Source of the DNA: a virus
IMG/VR virus record: IMGVR_UViG_3300030104_004642
Location: 1-64,000 of that record
Length of the DNA stretch: 64,000 bases
Reading direction: 5' to 3' (one strand)
In this document: piece after piece, positions 1-6,961 of the stretch
Numbering within the stretch: the first letter of the stretch is position 1
Layout of the letters: every line of letters begins with the position of its first letter
Translations under genes and position numbers: made by a program
The notes under the pieces: model-generated
The model's input: only the letters and a program-made list of their open reading frames with translations
Told to the model about the DNA's origin: nothing
The model's database searches: none

Positions 1-303
1 AATAATAATATCTCCGTCACCACAGTGTAATAGTAACTCATTAAGTGTTTCCTCAACTGTTTCAGCAGGTATTGCCATTATAAAAATACCAGTTCCAGGG
101 TTGTCATACATACCCCAACCAGTCTTTACTTGTGAGACAAGTTCCTTAATTCCAGTGGTTACTCCATCAACAAAATCATTTTCATATGCCTCTTGGGCTT
201 TTTCATAATTTCTTCTGTAACCCCATACCACAATCTCTTGTTTCATGAGAAGACGAGACATGTTAAGTCCAACCTTCCCCAGACCAATCATTCCAACCTT
301 CAT
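1..303 (-). CDS. gnd: 6-phosphogluconate dehydrogenase, N-terminal 101 residues (runs off the window)
   Basis: The first 101 residues form an NAD(P)-binding Rossmann start with a GLGKVG glycine motif at residues 7-12, as in 6-phosphogluconate dehydrogenase. The enzyme oxidises 6-phosphogluconate to ribulose-5-phosphate and makes NADPH. Cyanophages carry gnd, with zwf and talC, to push host carbon into the pentose phosphate pathway for nucleotide synthesis. The start overlaps the stop of the preceding gene as ATGA. The C-terminal catalytic part lies beyond base 1, so integrity cannot be judged. Other beta-hydroxyacid dehydrogenases share the fold, but the cyanophage setting and N-terminus favour gnd. 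Confidence 0.85.
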   Translation of the reverse strand, partial: MKVGMIGLGKVGLNMSRLLMKQEIVVWGYRRNYEKAQEAYENDFVDGVTTGIKELVSQVKTGWGMYDNPGTGIFIMAIPAETVEETLNELLLHCGDGDIII

Positions 304-539
304 GTAAGTTTCTCCACTATGCCTTTGATAATGTCAATGTCAATGCCCAAAAATGGTGGCACTATACCAAGTAATCTTAATAAACCATCAAGAAACAAGG
401 CAAGCACTATTGAACCTAGAATCATACTAATGATAGAGGCATTGTGATTGTGTTGTTTGATAGCAGCAGCAATCATAACCTCAACCTCATGTTTAGAGAC
501 GGTATGAGATGGTTTAATCTCATCAAATCTGTGAGTCAT
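300..539 (-). CDS. Small membrane protein, unknown function
   Basis: A 79-residue protein with a hydrophilic, His-containing N-terminus (about 1-33) and one hydrophobic segment (about 36-62) ending near PPFLG. No family is recognised. It shares ATGA with gnd, so the two are translationally coupled. Size and topology are compatible with a holin, antiholin or spanin-like accessory, but nothing in the sequence proves that. Confidence 0.7.
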   Translation of the reverse strand: MTHRFDEIKPSHTVSKHEVEVMIAAAIKQHNHNASIISMILGSIVLALFLDGLLRLLGIVPPFLGIDIDIIKGIVEKLT

Positions 540-579
540 TAGTAGAAAAAAATTGTTTCAGTTAGATTTATGTATGTGA

Positions 580-1026
580 CTACATTTTGAACTTTTCATC
601 AGATTGTGGGACAATGCTGACAGGTGCTTGTTCAATTCTAATTACCTGATGAGGTGCTGTCTGAGCAGCTTTCTCAATCAGTTTTTCCATCTGCTCCTTG
701 GTGATTCCACCACCTGGACCACCATTAGCACCATTTTTTTTAGCAGTCTGGACACCAAAAGTAGCTAAAACCCCTGTGAAAACTGAGGCTATGAAGGTTG
801 GGTCTAGTTTCTGCTCAGGAATACCTAATGCTGCTGGTAGTTTGATGTAAGCAAGGGTGAGGATACCCCCACTCCATACTAGTATTCCAAGTCTAACAAA
901 TGTTGAGAGGATTGCAAGTTGTTCCTCTTTATCATCTGTAGCTTCTTTGAGTTTTGATAGTATTCCTTTTTTCTTGGGTTCCTCTTTAGGTTCCTCTTTC
1001 TTAACATCCTTGACTTCTTCTGGCAT
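580..1026 (-). CDS. Membrane protein with charged N-terminus and Gly-rich hinge, unknown
   Basis: 148 residues. A Lys/Glu-rich head (about 1-35) is followed by two hydrophobic stretches (about 43-68 and 78-96), a Gly-rich hinge (GGPGGG) and an amphipathic tail. I start it at MPEEV because the longer reading frame would run through the strong terminator at 1054-1080. A TCTAAATA motif at 1047-1054 lies 20 bases upstream and may be a late promoter. A holin-type membrane role is possible but unproven. Confidence 0.72.
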   Translation of the reverse strand: MPEEVKDVKKEEPKEEPKKKGILSKLKEATDDKEEQLAILSTFVRLGILVWSGGILTLAYIKLPAALGIPEQKLDPTFIASVFTGVLATFGVQTAKKNGANGGPGGGITKEQMEKLIEKAAQTAPHQVIRIEQAPVSIVPQSDEKFKM

Positions 1027-1046
1027 CTTAAGAAAGCAGTTAATAA

Positions 1047-1054
1047 TATTTAGA
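1047..1054 (-). promoter_or_regulatory. Candidate variant late promoter (TCTAAATA)
   Basis: TCTAAATA on the minus strand, 20 bases before the start at 1026 and just after a terminator. It differs by one base from the T4 late motif TATAAATA. The same variant precedes the sheath gene (63791) and the gene starting at 58859. Confidence 0.4.
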
Positions 1055-1080
1055 AAAAAAGGGACCTTTTCAGGCCCCTG
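1054..1080 (-). terminator. Intrinsic terminator of the hli operon
   Basis: A 7-bp stem (one G-U pair) capped by a GAAA tetraloop and followed by seven T on the minus strand. It lies directly after the stop at 1070 and ends the unit that begins at the promoter at 1952-1980. Confidence 0.85.
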
Positions 1081-1213
1081 CACCCTGATAAACAGGTGTC
1101 ATTATTCCACCATCTGGTGGACCATCATTATCATCATCTGTTTCAACCAACAGTAGCATAAAGAAGAATGGTGTGAGAAAAAAGATAATAGTCTGTGACC
1201 ATTCAAAACTCAT
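1070..1213 (-). CDS. Single-pass membrane peptide with acidic, Gly/Pro-rich tail
   Basis: 47 residues. A hydrophobic helix (about 8-24) is followed by an acidic linker (ETDDDNDGPPDGG) and a short tail ending VYQGAGA. It is the last gene of the hli operon and shares ATGA with the gene before it. It looks like a thylakoid or inner-membrane peptide and, given the hli neighbours, could be a small photosynthetic or NDH-type subunit. I cannot assign it to a known one. Confidence 0.7.
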   Translation of the reverse strand: MSFEWSQTIIFFLTPFFFMLLLVETDDDNDGPPDGGIMTPVYQGAGA

Positions 1214-1308
1214 GACTCTTGACCTTGAGTGTGTTCCCTTGTAGCACATGCGGCAGCACCTAATGGTAATAGGAGTAATACTGCTGCCACGTAAAAACCC
1301 CAAGCCAT
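1210..1308 (-). CDS. Very small membrane peptide in the hli operon
   Basis: 32 residues: MAWGFYVAAV, a hydrophobic helix to about residue 22, a Cys (AAACAT) and a polar tail. Its start overlaps the preceding hli stop (TGATG) and its stop overlaps the next start (ATGA). That tight packing supports translation despite the size. No family is recognised; the LGAAAC stretch loosely resembles a lipobox. Confidence 0.6.
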   Translation of the reverse strand: MAWGFYVAAVLLLLPLGAAACATREHTQGQES

Positions 1309-1415
1309 CACCAGATACCAGGAATCAGTTGACCTGTTGCTGCATAGGATCCCATTGCTGCAATGACTCCAATCATTGCTGCCCAACCGTTGATGCGTTC
1401 TGCTTTTTCGTTCAT
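1308..1415 (-). CDS. hli: High-light-inducible protein (short form)
   Basis: 35 residues with the single-helix chlorophyll-binding core AERINGWAAMIGVIAA and a short GQLIPGIW tail. Hli proteins bind chlorophyll and carotenoid, associate with photosystem II in the thylakoid and protect it from excess light. Phage copies are thought to keep the host photosynthetically active during infection. This one is a minimal, single-helix version. It is the second hli of the operon starting at 1925. Confidence 0.88.
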   Translation of the reverse strand: MNEKAERINGWAAMIGVIAAMGSYAATGQLIPGIW

Positions 1416-1419
1416 TGTT

Positions 1420-1683
1420 TTATACCTTAGAGAGATTTAAGTATGCTTTTGTGGTGTCACTTGGTGTGTTTTCATAGGTAGATGTGTCACCATAGATTTT
1501 GTGATCACTGTACCCAACCATTGCTCCTTTGGTGCGTTGAAGTGCTGCCATAAAAGCAATGAAAAGAAACACACTTGGTGCTCCAATAATAAGTGCTGCT
1601 CCAAACACATAACCCACAAGGAATTCTGCGATTGTATGATTAGCAGTCCAGGCAAACTCAGTTTGCGTCAAAAGTTCAATCAT
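1420..1683 (-). CDS. Membrane protein within the hli operon, unknown
   Basis: 87 residues with a long hydrophobic region (about 17-49, probably one or two helices) and a polar C-terminal tail. It sits between two hli genes, four bases before the next start, which suggests a thylakoid-linked role. I do not recognise a photosystem or cytochrome subunit in it, so function is left open. Confidence 0.72.
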   Translation of the reverse strand: MIELLTQTEFAWTANHTIAEFLVGYVFGAALIIGAPSVFLFIAFMAALQRTKGAMVGYSDHKIYGDTSTYENTPSDTTKAYLNLSKV

Positions 1684-1691
1684 TAATTAGT

Positions 1692-1925
1692 TCAGGCGAG
1701 GAAGGTTCCTGCATTGCGAAGAAGACCAAAGAAGAATACATCACCAGTGGATGCATATGATAACAGTGCTGCAACAAATCCAATCATTGCAACCCTACCA
1801 TTCAGTTTTTCAGCCCTCTCATTATGGGTGACATACCCATAACGCTCAGCCTCTGAATCATAGTACATTCTGGGCTCTTTTGCCCACATATTCGTTTGTC
1901 CAAATTCATTAGTTGTTACAGTCAT
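1692..1925 (-). CDS. hli: High-light-inducible protein
   Basis: 77 residues: a soluble N-terminus (about 1-35) and a chlorophyll-a/b-binding-like helix with ERAEKLNGRVAMIGFVAAL, the Hli signature with its Glu and Asn/Arg ligands. It is a thylakoid photoprotection protein. It is the first gene of the operon and is driven by the consensus early-type promoter at 1952-1980, so it is probably made early in infection. Confidence 0.93.
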   Translation of the reverse strand: MTVTTNEFGQTNMWAKEPRMYYDSEAERYGYVTHNERAEKLNGRVAMIGFVAALLSYASTGDVFFFGLLRNAGTFLA

Positions 1926-1951
1926 TTACCTAATGTAATGATTCTTTACAT

Positions 1952-1980
1952 ACTATATATGTTTTCTTAACTTTTGTCAA
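1952..1980 (-). promoter_or_regulatory. Early/host-type promoter of the hli operon
   Basis: TTGACA at 1975-1980, a 17-bp spacer and TATAGT at 1952-1957 on the minus strand, 27 bases before the hli start. This is near-perfect sigma-70-type geometry, readable by host RNA polymerase. Confidence 0.85.
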
Positions 1981-2194
1981 GCTGTTCACTTCTAAGACTG
2001 GCCACCTCCCTGATCAGATCATTATAATCCCTGACCAGTAGCATATGTTCATTCTCAAGATCCTCCACACGATATTGAAGTCTCTCTATCAGGTCATATA
2101 GATTCCTACAACGTTCAACATTGTCTGCTCCCCTATCTGTACTGGTGAAGAACCACTTAAAAAAGTTCTTCTTTTTCTTCTTACTCTTTTTCAT
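1967..2194 (-). CDS. Small basic/coiled-coil protein downstream of pstS
   Basis: 75 residues: a Lys-rich start (MKKSKKKKKNFFKWFF) followed by a predicted coiled coil (about 25-72, heptad Leu with many Glu/Arg). The start at 2194 overlaps the end of pstS by 14 bases. The hli promoter -35 box lies inside its 3' end. Unknown function; the basic patch could bind membrane or nucleic acid. Confidence 0.65.
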   Translation of the reverse strand: MKKSKKKKKNFFKWFFTSTDRGADNVERCRNLYDLIERLQYRVEDLENEHMLLVRDYNDLIREVASLRSEQLDKS

Positions 2195-3149
2195 TGATGG
2201 TCTCCACTGCAGCAAGTGCTTTCAGTCTCACACTCTCAGGCAGGGCAACATAACCCATCCTTTCAGATTCATTCTGTGCCTCTTCACTCAATATAAAGTT
2301 AAGGGTTTCCTTAACACCAGGTCTTGATTCAGGGTAAGCAAGTATCCAGGTCAGTGAGACAATGGGATAGGAAATCTCACCAGCAGGATTGGGGTCAGTT
2401 CCCCTCAGTTTGTCATCAAGATTGATATTAGCAAGACCATGAGCAGTGGTTGTTGGGTTTGCTTTGAGAAACACACCCTCCTTATTCTGTAATGAGACCT
2501 GCTCCAACTTAGAGGTCATCACATAGTTATAGTTCAGATAACCAATAGAACCCTCTACTTGGAGCATCTGTGCAGCAACACCAGAGTTACCCTTTGCCCC
2601 TACACCCACAGGCCACTTAACTGTTTTTGCTGTGCCATACTTACTCTTCCATTCAGGGGAGAATGCTGACAGTGAGTTGGTAAATCCATAGGTTGTTCCA
2701 GCACCATCAGCACGATACACAACCATGATGGGCACATTACCACAACCAAACTCATTCCAGTTGTGAATCTTACCCATGAAGACATCAGCGAGTTGTGTCT
2801 GTGTCATCTTCACCTCACACCCTGGCACATTGAATGCTGGGACTATGGCACCCCCTGTGACAGGAATCTGAACCATACCACCCTCAGGTATCTTTGAGTC
2901 CTTTACAGAGGCATCTGAGGCACCAAAGTCAACTGTCTGCTTTACAAACTGTCTAACACCTGCACCACTACCAACTGCTTGATAGTTGACCTGATGACCA
3001 GTCTTGGAGGAAAACTTAGCAAACCAAGCCTGATAAAGTGGTGCTGGGAATGTTGCTCCTGCCCCTGAGATCTTAAAAACATCCTTCTTTTCTCCACAGG
3101 ATGCAAGGAGGGGTGCTACCAGGGCAGCAACGATAAATGCTTTTTTCAT
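2181..3149 (-). CDS. pstS: Periplasmic phosphate-binding lipoprotein PstS
   Basis: 322 residues. It has a signal peptide with a lipobox (LASC, Cys18), then the PstS opening ISGAGATFPAPLYQAWF and the phosphate-loop region GSGAGVRQF. It is the substrate-binding part of the host PstSCAB phosphate importer, and phage copies are thought to raise phosphate uptake. I start at MKKAF, since the longer frame adds residues before the signal peptide. A Pho-box-like array lies just upstream, consistent with host PhoB control. The length is normal for the family and no defect is visible. Confidence 0.95.
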   Translation of the reverse strand: MKKAFIVAALVAPLLASCGEKKDVFKISGAGATFPAPLYQAWFAKFSSKTGHQVNYQAVGSGAGVRQFVKQTVDFGASDASVKDSKIPEGGMVQIPVTGGAIVPAFNVPGCEVKMTQTQLADVFMGKIHNWNEFGCGNVPIMVVYRADGAGTTYGFTNSLSAFSPEWKSKYGTAKTVKWPVGVGAKGNSGVAAQMLQVEGSIGYLNYNYVMTSKLEQVSLQNKEGVFLKANPTTTAHGLANINLDDKLRGTDPNPAGEISYPIVSLTWILAYPESRPGVKETLNFILSEEAQNESERMGYVALPESVRLKALAAVETINEKE

Positions 3150-3171
3150 ATTAGGTCTAAATGACATCACT

Positions 3172-3198
3172 ATTTTAACAGATTTAATCTATTTTTAA
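3172..3198 (-). promoter_or_regulatory. Candidate Pho box and -10 element of pstS
   Basis: On the minus strand, GGTTAAAA and GATTAAAT repeat with an 11-bp period (TTAA cores at 3195-3198 and 3184-3187), the spacing of cyanobacterial Pho boxes. TAAAAT at 3172-3177 fits a -10, with no clear -35, as in PhoB-activated promoters. The match to consensus is partial. Confidence 0.55.
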
Positions 3199-3202
3199 CC
3201 AT

Positions 3203-3230
3203 AAAAAAAGGACCCCAGTTAGGAGTCCTT
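3203..3230 (-). terminator. Intrinsic terminator of the porin-like gene
   Basis: A 9-bp stem (AAGGACTCC paired with GGGGTCCTT, one G-U), a TAACT loop and seven T on the minus strand, 20 bases after the stop at 3251. It isolates the porin-like gene from pstS. Confidence 0.9.
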
Positions 3231-3250
3231 AACATGATTAGATCAGGTTA

Positions 3251-3616
3251 TCAGAAGCTGTACTTAAGACCCAGCTTACCACCCAGACCAAAATCATCAT
3301 CATCTTCAGCAGTCAGGAAAGAAACCTCACCATAGACGCCAATGGCATCAGAGACAGGGATACCCAGACCAGCCTTACCAGAGAACTGTGTGTCAGTATC
3401 CTCACCATCAACTGCTACAATGGCAGGACCAGCCTGAACATAGTAGGAAGCATCGCCTGCGTTTCCTTCGTAACCAACATGGATGTCAGTGGTTGCTCCA
3501 GAATAGTCATCACCAACCCAACCAGCGTTGGTTTCTACGTTTACATAGGGACCTGCAACAGCAGCGCCAGCAGACAGGGACAGTGCAGCACCAGCTGCGA
3601 ATACAGATTTGATCAT
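3251..3616 (-). CDS. Porin-like outer-membrane beta-barrel protein
   Basis: 121 residues with a clear signal peptide (about 1-21, cleavage after AVA). Alternating-hydrophobicity strands follow, rich in Gly, Tyr and Asp, ending LKYSF with the C-terminal aromatic residue typical of outer-membrane proteins. It resembles small opacity/OmpA-type barrels rather than a 16-strand porin. It is a single-gene unit: late promoter at 3731, hairpin leader, then its own terminator. It could alter the host envelope late in infection; the function is inferred only from topology. Confidence 0.75.
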   Translation of the reverse strand: MIKSVFAAGAALSLSAGAAVAGPYVNVETNAGWVGDDYSGATTDIHVGYEGNAGDASYYVQAGPAIVAVDGEDTDTQFSGKAGLGIPVSDAIGVYGEVSFLTAEDDDDFGLGGKLGLKYSF

Positions 3617-3635
3617 TAGAAATTACCTCTTTTTA

Positions 3636-3684
3636 CTTGCGGAATGATTACCCGCAGATGAATAGAACCTCGACGTGGTTCTGA
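3636..3684 (-). promoter_or_regulatory. Two-hairpin 5' leader of the porin-like gene
   Basis: The leader between the late promoter and the start carries two clean stem-loops: AGAACC/GGTTCT (3664-3669 with 3677-3682) and TGCGG/CCGCA (3638-3642 with 3652-3656). They lie 22-66 bases before the start codon. Such leaders can stabilise mRNA or control translation. Confidence 0.6.
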
Positions 3685-3730
3685 AATGTTTCCTTTCGTT
3701 ACTTTAATTACTGAAAGACAAAAGGTTAAG

Positions 3731-3738
3731 TATTTATA
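3731..3738 (-). promoter_or_regulatory. Late promoter TATAAATA (porin-like gene)
   Basis: An exact T4-type late motif on the minus strand, about 115 bases upstream of the porin-like start, leaving room for the structured leader. Confidence 0.8.
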
Positions 3739-3760
3739 CTACCAGAGATTTGGTAGTATG

Positions 3761-4561
3761 TCAAGTTGGTGGGGTTTTCCCACCTGATGGTTCAGCAACC
3801 CTGCCCAGGTATGGGTCATAGTTCATCACTTCATCAATGGACAAACTGGCACCTGTTTGTTGCCAGTAGTTCATCTGAGCATCATAGTTCCCTTTGTGAA
3901 ATGCGTCAACGTGCTCAGGGTGGATACTGGAACCCAGTTCAATGCGATAAAGAAGAAGAGGAACAGCATAGGAGTTGCCTGAATTATAGATAAGGTCATC
4001 TGCTACTGGTCTTGGTCTAACTCCATTATCTAGTTTAAACTTGTCACCCCTACAATGTAGATTGATAAGTTTCTTAGCATGATGCCTTGTGATCAGATAA
4101 CAGGCAGTGGAGAACTCATTCACAAATCTCTTGTGGATCTTTGTGTAGATATCACCTGTGCAAATGATAGCAATTTGTACTACATCCCAATCATAGGGCA
4201 ACTTTGCCACCACGTCCTTCCATGTAAAGTTCCAACACTTTACTGTATCAAAGGCACAATCATCCTCCATGATAATCGCATATGGATCATCAGATTCCTC
4301 ATAGAACTTTTTGATTGCTTTAAGGTGTGATGTGGTACAACCCACCTCACCTGGTGACATCATATCAGGGTATCTTCCCTTAAGGATGTGACCCAAATCA
4401 TCATCCCTGCCATCATATCCAGAGATCCTTTGGTAATTATCAACCTGCCAATACTTAAACTGATCCTCAATGTACTTCCATCTCTCTGGTTGCCCATCAA
4501 GATTGATACAATAGATAGGACCCATTTCTTGAAGTTTATATGCTGCCTTGTTCTTATCCAT
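3761..4561 (-). CDS. Glycosyltransferase family 25 (LPS-type)
   Basis: 266 residues. GT25 marks are YCINLDGQPERW near residue 17, MSPGEVGCTTSHLKAI near 67, and the metal-binding AIIMEDDCAF near 95. Family members move sugars onto lipopolysaccharide cores in the cytoplasm. It is the last gene of the glycan cassette and shares bases with the GT11 gene before it. The Pro/Gly-rich tail (EPSGGKTPPT) is outside the catalytic domain. The sugar transferred cannot be read from sequence. Confidence 0.88.
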   Translation of the reverse strand: MDKNKAAYKLQEMGPIYCINLDGQPERWKYIEDQFKYWQVDNYQRISGYDGRDDDLGHILKGRYPDMMSPGEVGCTTSHLKAIKKFYEESDDPYAIIMEDDCAFDTVKCWNFTWKDVVAKLPYDWDVVQIAIICTGDIYTKIHKRFVNEFSTACYLITRHHAKKLINLHCRGDKFKLDNGVRPRPVADDLIYNSGNSYAVPLLLYRIELGSSIHPEHVDAFHKGNYDAQMNYWQQTGASLSIDEVMNYDPYLGRVAEPSGGKTPPT

Positions 4562-5363
4562 TAATCACCTTCCACCCATGACAATACAGGTCCTTAGTAT
4601 TTAAGTGTGCATTATTTGGTCCAAACCATCTACTTGGTGCTATAACCTTCTCACCCTGTCCTAACCATGCTCCCCACCAGGAGAATGAGGAGTTAGCAAT
4701 AATATGATCACTACACTGGGTCATCAGATATAGGTCATGATATGGTCCTGCTGCCTCTGAGACAAGGAATCTATCATCACTGAATAGTTGTTGTTCCATA
4801 CACCACTTAGGATCATCACTGAAAATAATGATCTGCCTTTTGGCATCAATCTTTCCCAATGCCCTCTCATAATATTCAAGTGGTAGATTATGATGATTAC
4901 CAGAGTTGATAAGAAAATCTCCCCTGCGTATATGTAAGGCAACAGGATCCTCAAAACAGGAATCCACAATCTCCCTACACTCATTCACAATCTGTTTCTT
5001 AAATGTGAACTGCTGTCTTACCTCATCCTCACAGTGTTGAAAGTATTTGTCTGTCTGAAAGAATCCATACAGTGTAAAATTCACACTGGGATCTGTTGCA
5101 AAGGCATAACTATTAAACTGAAATCCCTTCTCAGCAAGGACATTCTGTTCCTTCAGCATCCCAATATTATCTGGTTTGATATCAAAACAATCAAACAATT
5201 CTATCCTTAGTTTGTTACCAATACCATCATCAAAGATCTCATCATGATTTGGTATCATAAAAGGCACCCCCAGTTTCCTGGCGATGCCTAATGTTGCTGC
5301 ATACTGAAACATTTGATTTCCAAGTTGTCCCAGTTTGCCAAGATAATTAAATGCTACAGTCAT
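4554..5363 (-). CDS. Alpha-1,2-fucosyltransferase-like (GT11)
   Basis: 269 residues. The family start (LGQLGNQMFQYAATLGIA), the donor-binding HIRRGD motif near residue 143 and the C-terminal NSSFSWWGAWLG motif near 225 are all intact. Relatives transfer fucose from GDP-fucose to galactose in O-antigens and capsules. No GDP-fucose synthesis genes are in the window, so the donor would come from the host. The GDP-mannose-type epimerase at the cassette head is broken. Confidence 0.9.
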   Translation of the reverse strand: MTVAFNYLGKLGQLGNQMFQYAATLGIARKLGVPFMIPNHDEIFDDGIGNKLRIELFDCFDIKPDNIGMLKEQNVLAEKGFQFNSYAFATDPSVNFTLYGFFQTDKYFQHCEDEVRQQFTFKKQIVNECREIVDSCFEDPVALHIRRGDFLINSGNHHNLPLEYYERALGKIDAKRQIIIFSDDPKWCMEQQLFSDDRFLVSEAAGPYHDLYLMTQCSDHIIANSSFSWWGAWLGQGEKVIAPSRWFGPNNAHLNTKDLYCHGWKVING

Positions 5364-6328
5364 GAAAGAAGTAGATTACAAATTTCTTTTGTCTTGTTTA
5401 TACCCATAAGGGATTCCTCAAGCAGGATGTCCACCTTAGAATTATAATCCACAAAAACCTCATAGTCAACCTGGTTCAGCAGGCAGTCAATCCAGCAACT
5501 GGATGGGTTGGTCACATAATACTTTGACCCAATAGAATATAACTGTGATCTGTTAATTTTATTGTGAACTAACCAGGCATTATCAACCAGATGATTATCA
5601 GGACTTCTTAGAAGAATATACTCAAGTTTAGGATGTAATACTCCACCATTACAGGTTGGATGTCTTACAAAATAGCAAGGACCATGAGATAGATCAGAGA
5701 TCTTATCCCATGTCTCTTCTTTCCACTTCTCTGTATAGATTCCTGCCCACTCCCCACTGTTTGTGTCAAGCTTGATATCCTGAGAGTTTGGTTTATCAAA
5801 TCCATTAGTAAAGAAGAATACCTTACTCCCTTTGATAGGTGGTATCTTTGAGTAGAAATGATTTGGGACACCAACATGTAGAATCTTTTGTTTAGGTGTA
5901 GCAATCTTTGGATTCAGGTAATCCTCTTTGACCCAAGTGATCACATGGTCAGCACTAAAAAAATATTTTGGAAGTCTGGTGAGTGCTTCTTGTGAGATAC
6001 CATGCTGTATAGCATAGGTTTTACACTTCACCTTAGTACAAAGGTTAAAATCATAATGATGATACTGATTGCTTGTGCCAGATGTAACAAGCATGGAGTT
6101 AGCATCCTCTGAGTATTCAATAAGTCTCCTCTCCTCTTTTATGTCAAGGGTATAAAACTTTGAATACCTATCCACATACTCATTTACCTTGTATGCCAGG
6201 GCATCATTACTAAGTTCAGCAAAATTTGTGTAAAGAAGAACCTCATGTCCCCCCTCACACATATTTTTTATCATAGGAATCAAGAACCTTAGATGATTCC
6301 TAGTTGTGGTGCATAATATAACTTTCAT
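5360..6328 (-). CDS. Glycosyltransferase-like protein (GT-B type), function uncertain
   Basis: 322 residues starting MKVILCTTTRNHLRFLIPM, with a motif KTYAIQHGISQEAL near residue 125. QHG in this position recalls glycerophosphotransferases and GT-B sugar transferases. Its place between glycosyltransferase genes, with 4- and 1-base overlaps, supports a polysaccharide role. No confident family match from inspection. Confidence 0.6.
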   Translation of the reverse strand: MKVILCTTTRNHLRFLIPMIKNMCEGGHEVLLYTNFAELSNDALAYKVNEYVDRYSKFYTLDIKEERRLIEYSEDANSMLVTSGTSNQYHHYDFNLCTKVKCKTYAIQHGISQEALTRLPKYFFSADHVITWVKEDYLNPKIATPKQKILHVGVPNHFYSKIPPIKGSKVFFFTNGFDKPNSQDIKLDTNSGEWAGIYTEKWKEETWDKISDLSHGPCYFVRHPTCNGGVLHPKLEYILLRSPDNHLVDNAWLVHNKINRSQLYSIGSKYYVTNPSSCWIDCLLNQVDYEVFVDYNSKVDILLEESLMGINKTKEICNLLLS

Positions 6329-6957
6329 TACTTAAATGTAATAGCAAATATAAGATCATCATATCTATTTTTGACCTCCCTAAGGTCAACACCCTTACCC
6401 ACATACCTATCACCACCAACCTCTTTCAGTTTCTTATCAAGTGCCTCAAAGTCCTCAACCTTTTGCACATCCTCAATAAACAATGTGCCTCCTTTTTTGA
6501 GCATGGGAAGATAGTATTCAATACACAACACCTGTGATTCTAAGGTATGGGGTCCATCATCAAAGATAATATCAAAACCCTCTGGTCTTACCTTTTTAAC
6601 CTGTGCTGGTGTGTCCTCATCATAGGCATCACAGTTTGCATATGTAAATCTCTTATTGTCCATGATCTCCCAGCATTTTGGATTCATGGTCTCTTGAATA
6701 TCAAGTAGGAGGAGCCTTGATTTGGTCAGATAATCATGCCACAGGATAGCAGAACAACCATAGTTTGTGCCCAGTTCTAAAACTGAAACATCCTTATCCT
6801 TATACTTCTCAAGATTCTCAACATAGAAGTCACAATAACCATGCTCAGCATCCTTGTCAGTTCCCCAACCACCAAGATGCCTTCCCTGACTATCATACTT
6901 ACCACTGAATCCATTCATGTTATACTTTTCAATGATTTCTACTAATTGATTTTTCAT
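6328..6957 (-). CDS. SAM-dependent O-methyltransferase (macrocin/CmcI-like)
   Basis: 209 residues. The SAM-binding motif is VLELGTNYGCSA near residue 59. The segment IIFDDGPHTLESQ near 130, followed by KKGGTLFIEDVQ, resembles sugar O-methyltransferases of the macrocin/cephalosporin-hydroxylase group. I start at MKNQL, four bases after the preceding stop; the longer frame overlaps that gene heavily. It probably methylates a glycan in the cassette product. Confidence 0.75.
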   Translation of the reverse strand: MKNQLVEIIEKYNMNGFSGKYDSQGRHLGGWGTDKDAEHGYCDFYVENLEKYKDKDVSVLELGTNYGCSAILWHDYLTKSRLLLLDIQETMNPKCWEIMDNKRFTYANCDAYDEDTPAQVKKVRPEGFDIIFDDGPHTLESQVLCIEYYLPMLKKGGTLFIEDVQKVEDFEALDKKLKEVGGDRYVGKGVDLREVKNRYDDLIFAITFK

Positions 6958-6961
6958 AATT

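Noticed and set aside
1420-1683. Assignment of the 87-residue membrane gene to PsaK or PsbZ
   Set aside because: Size and hydrophobic profile are vaguely similar, but none of the conserved residues of those subunits can be seen.
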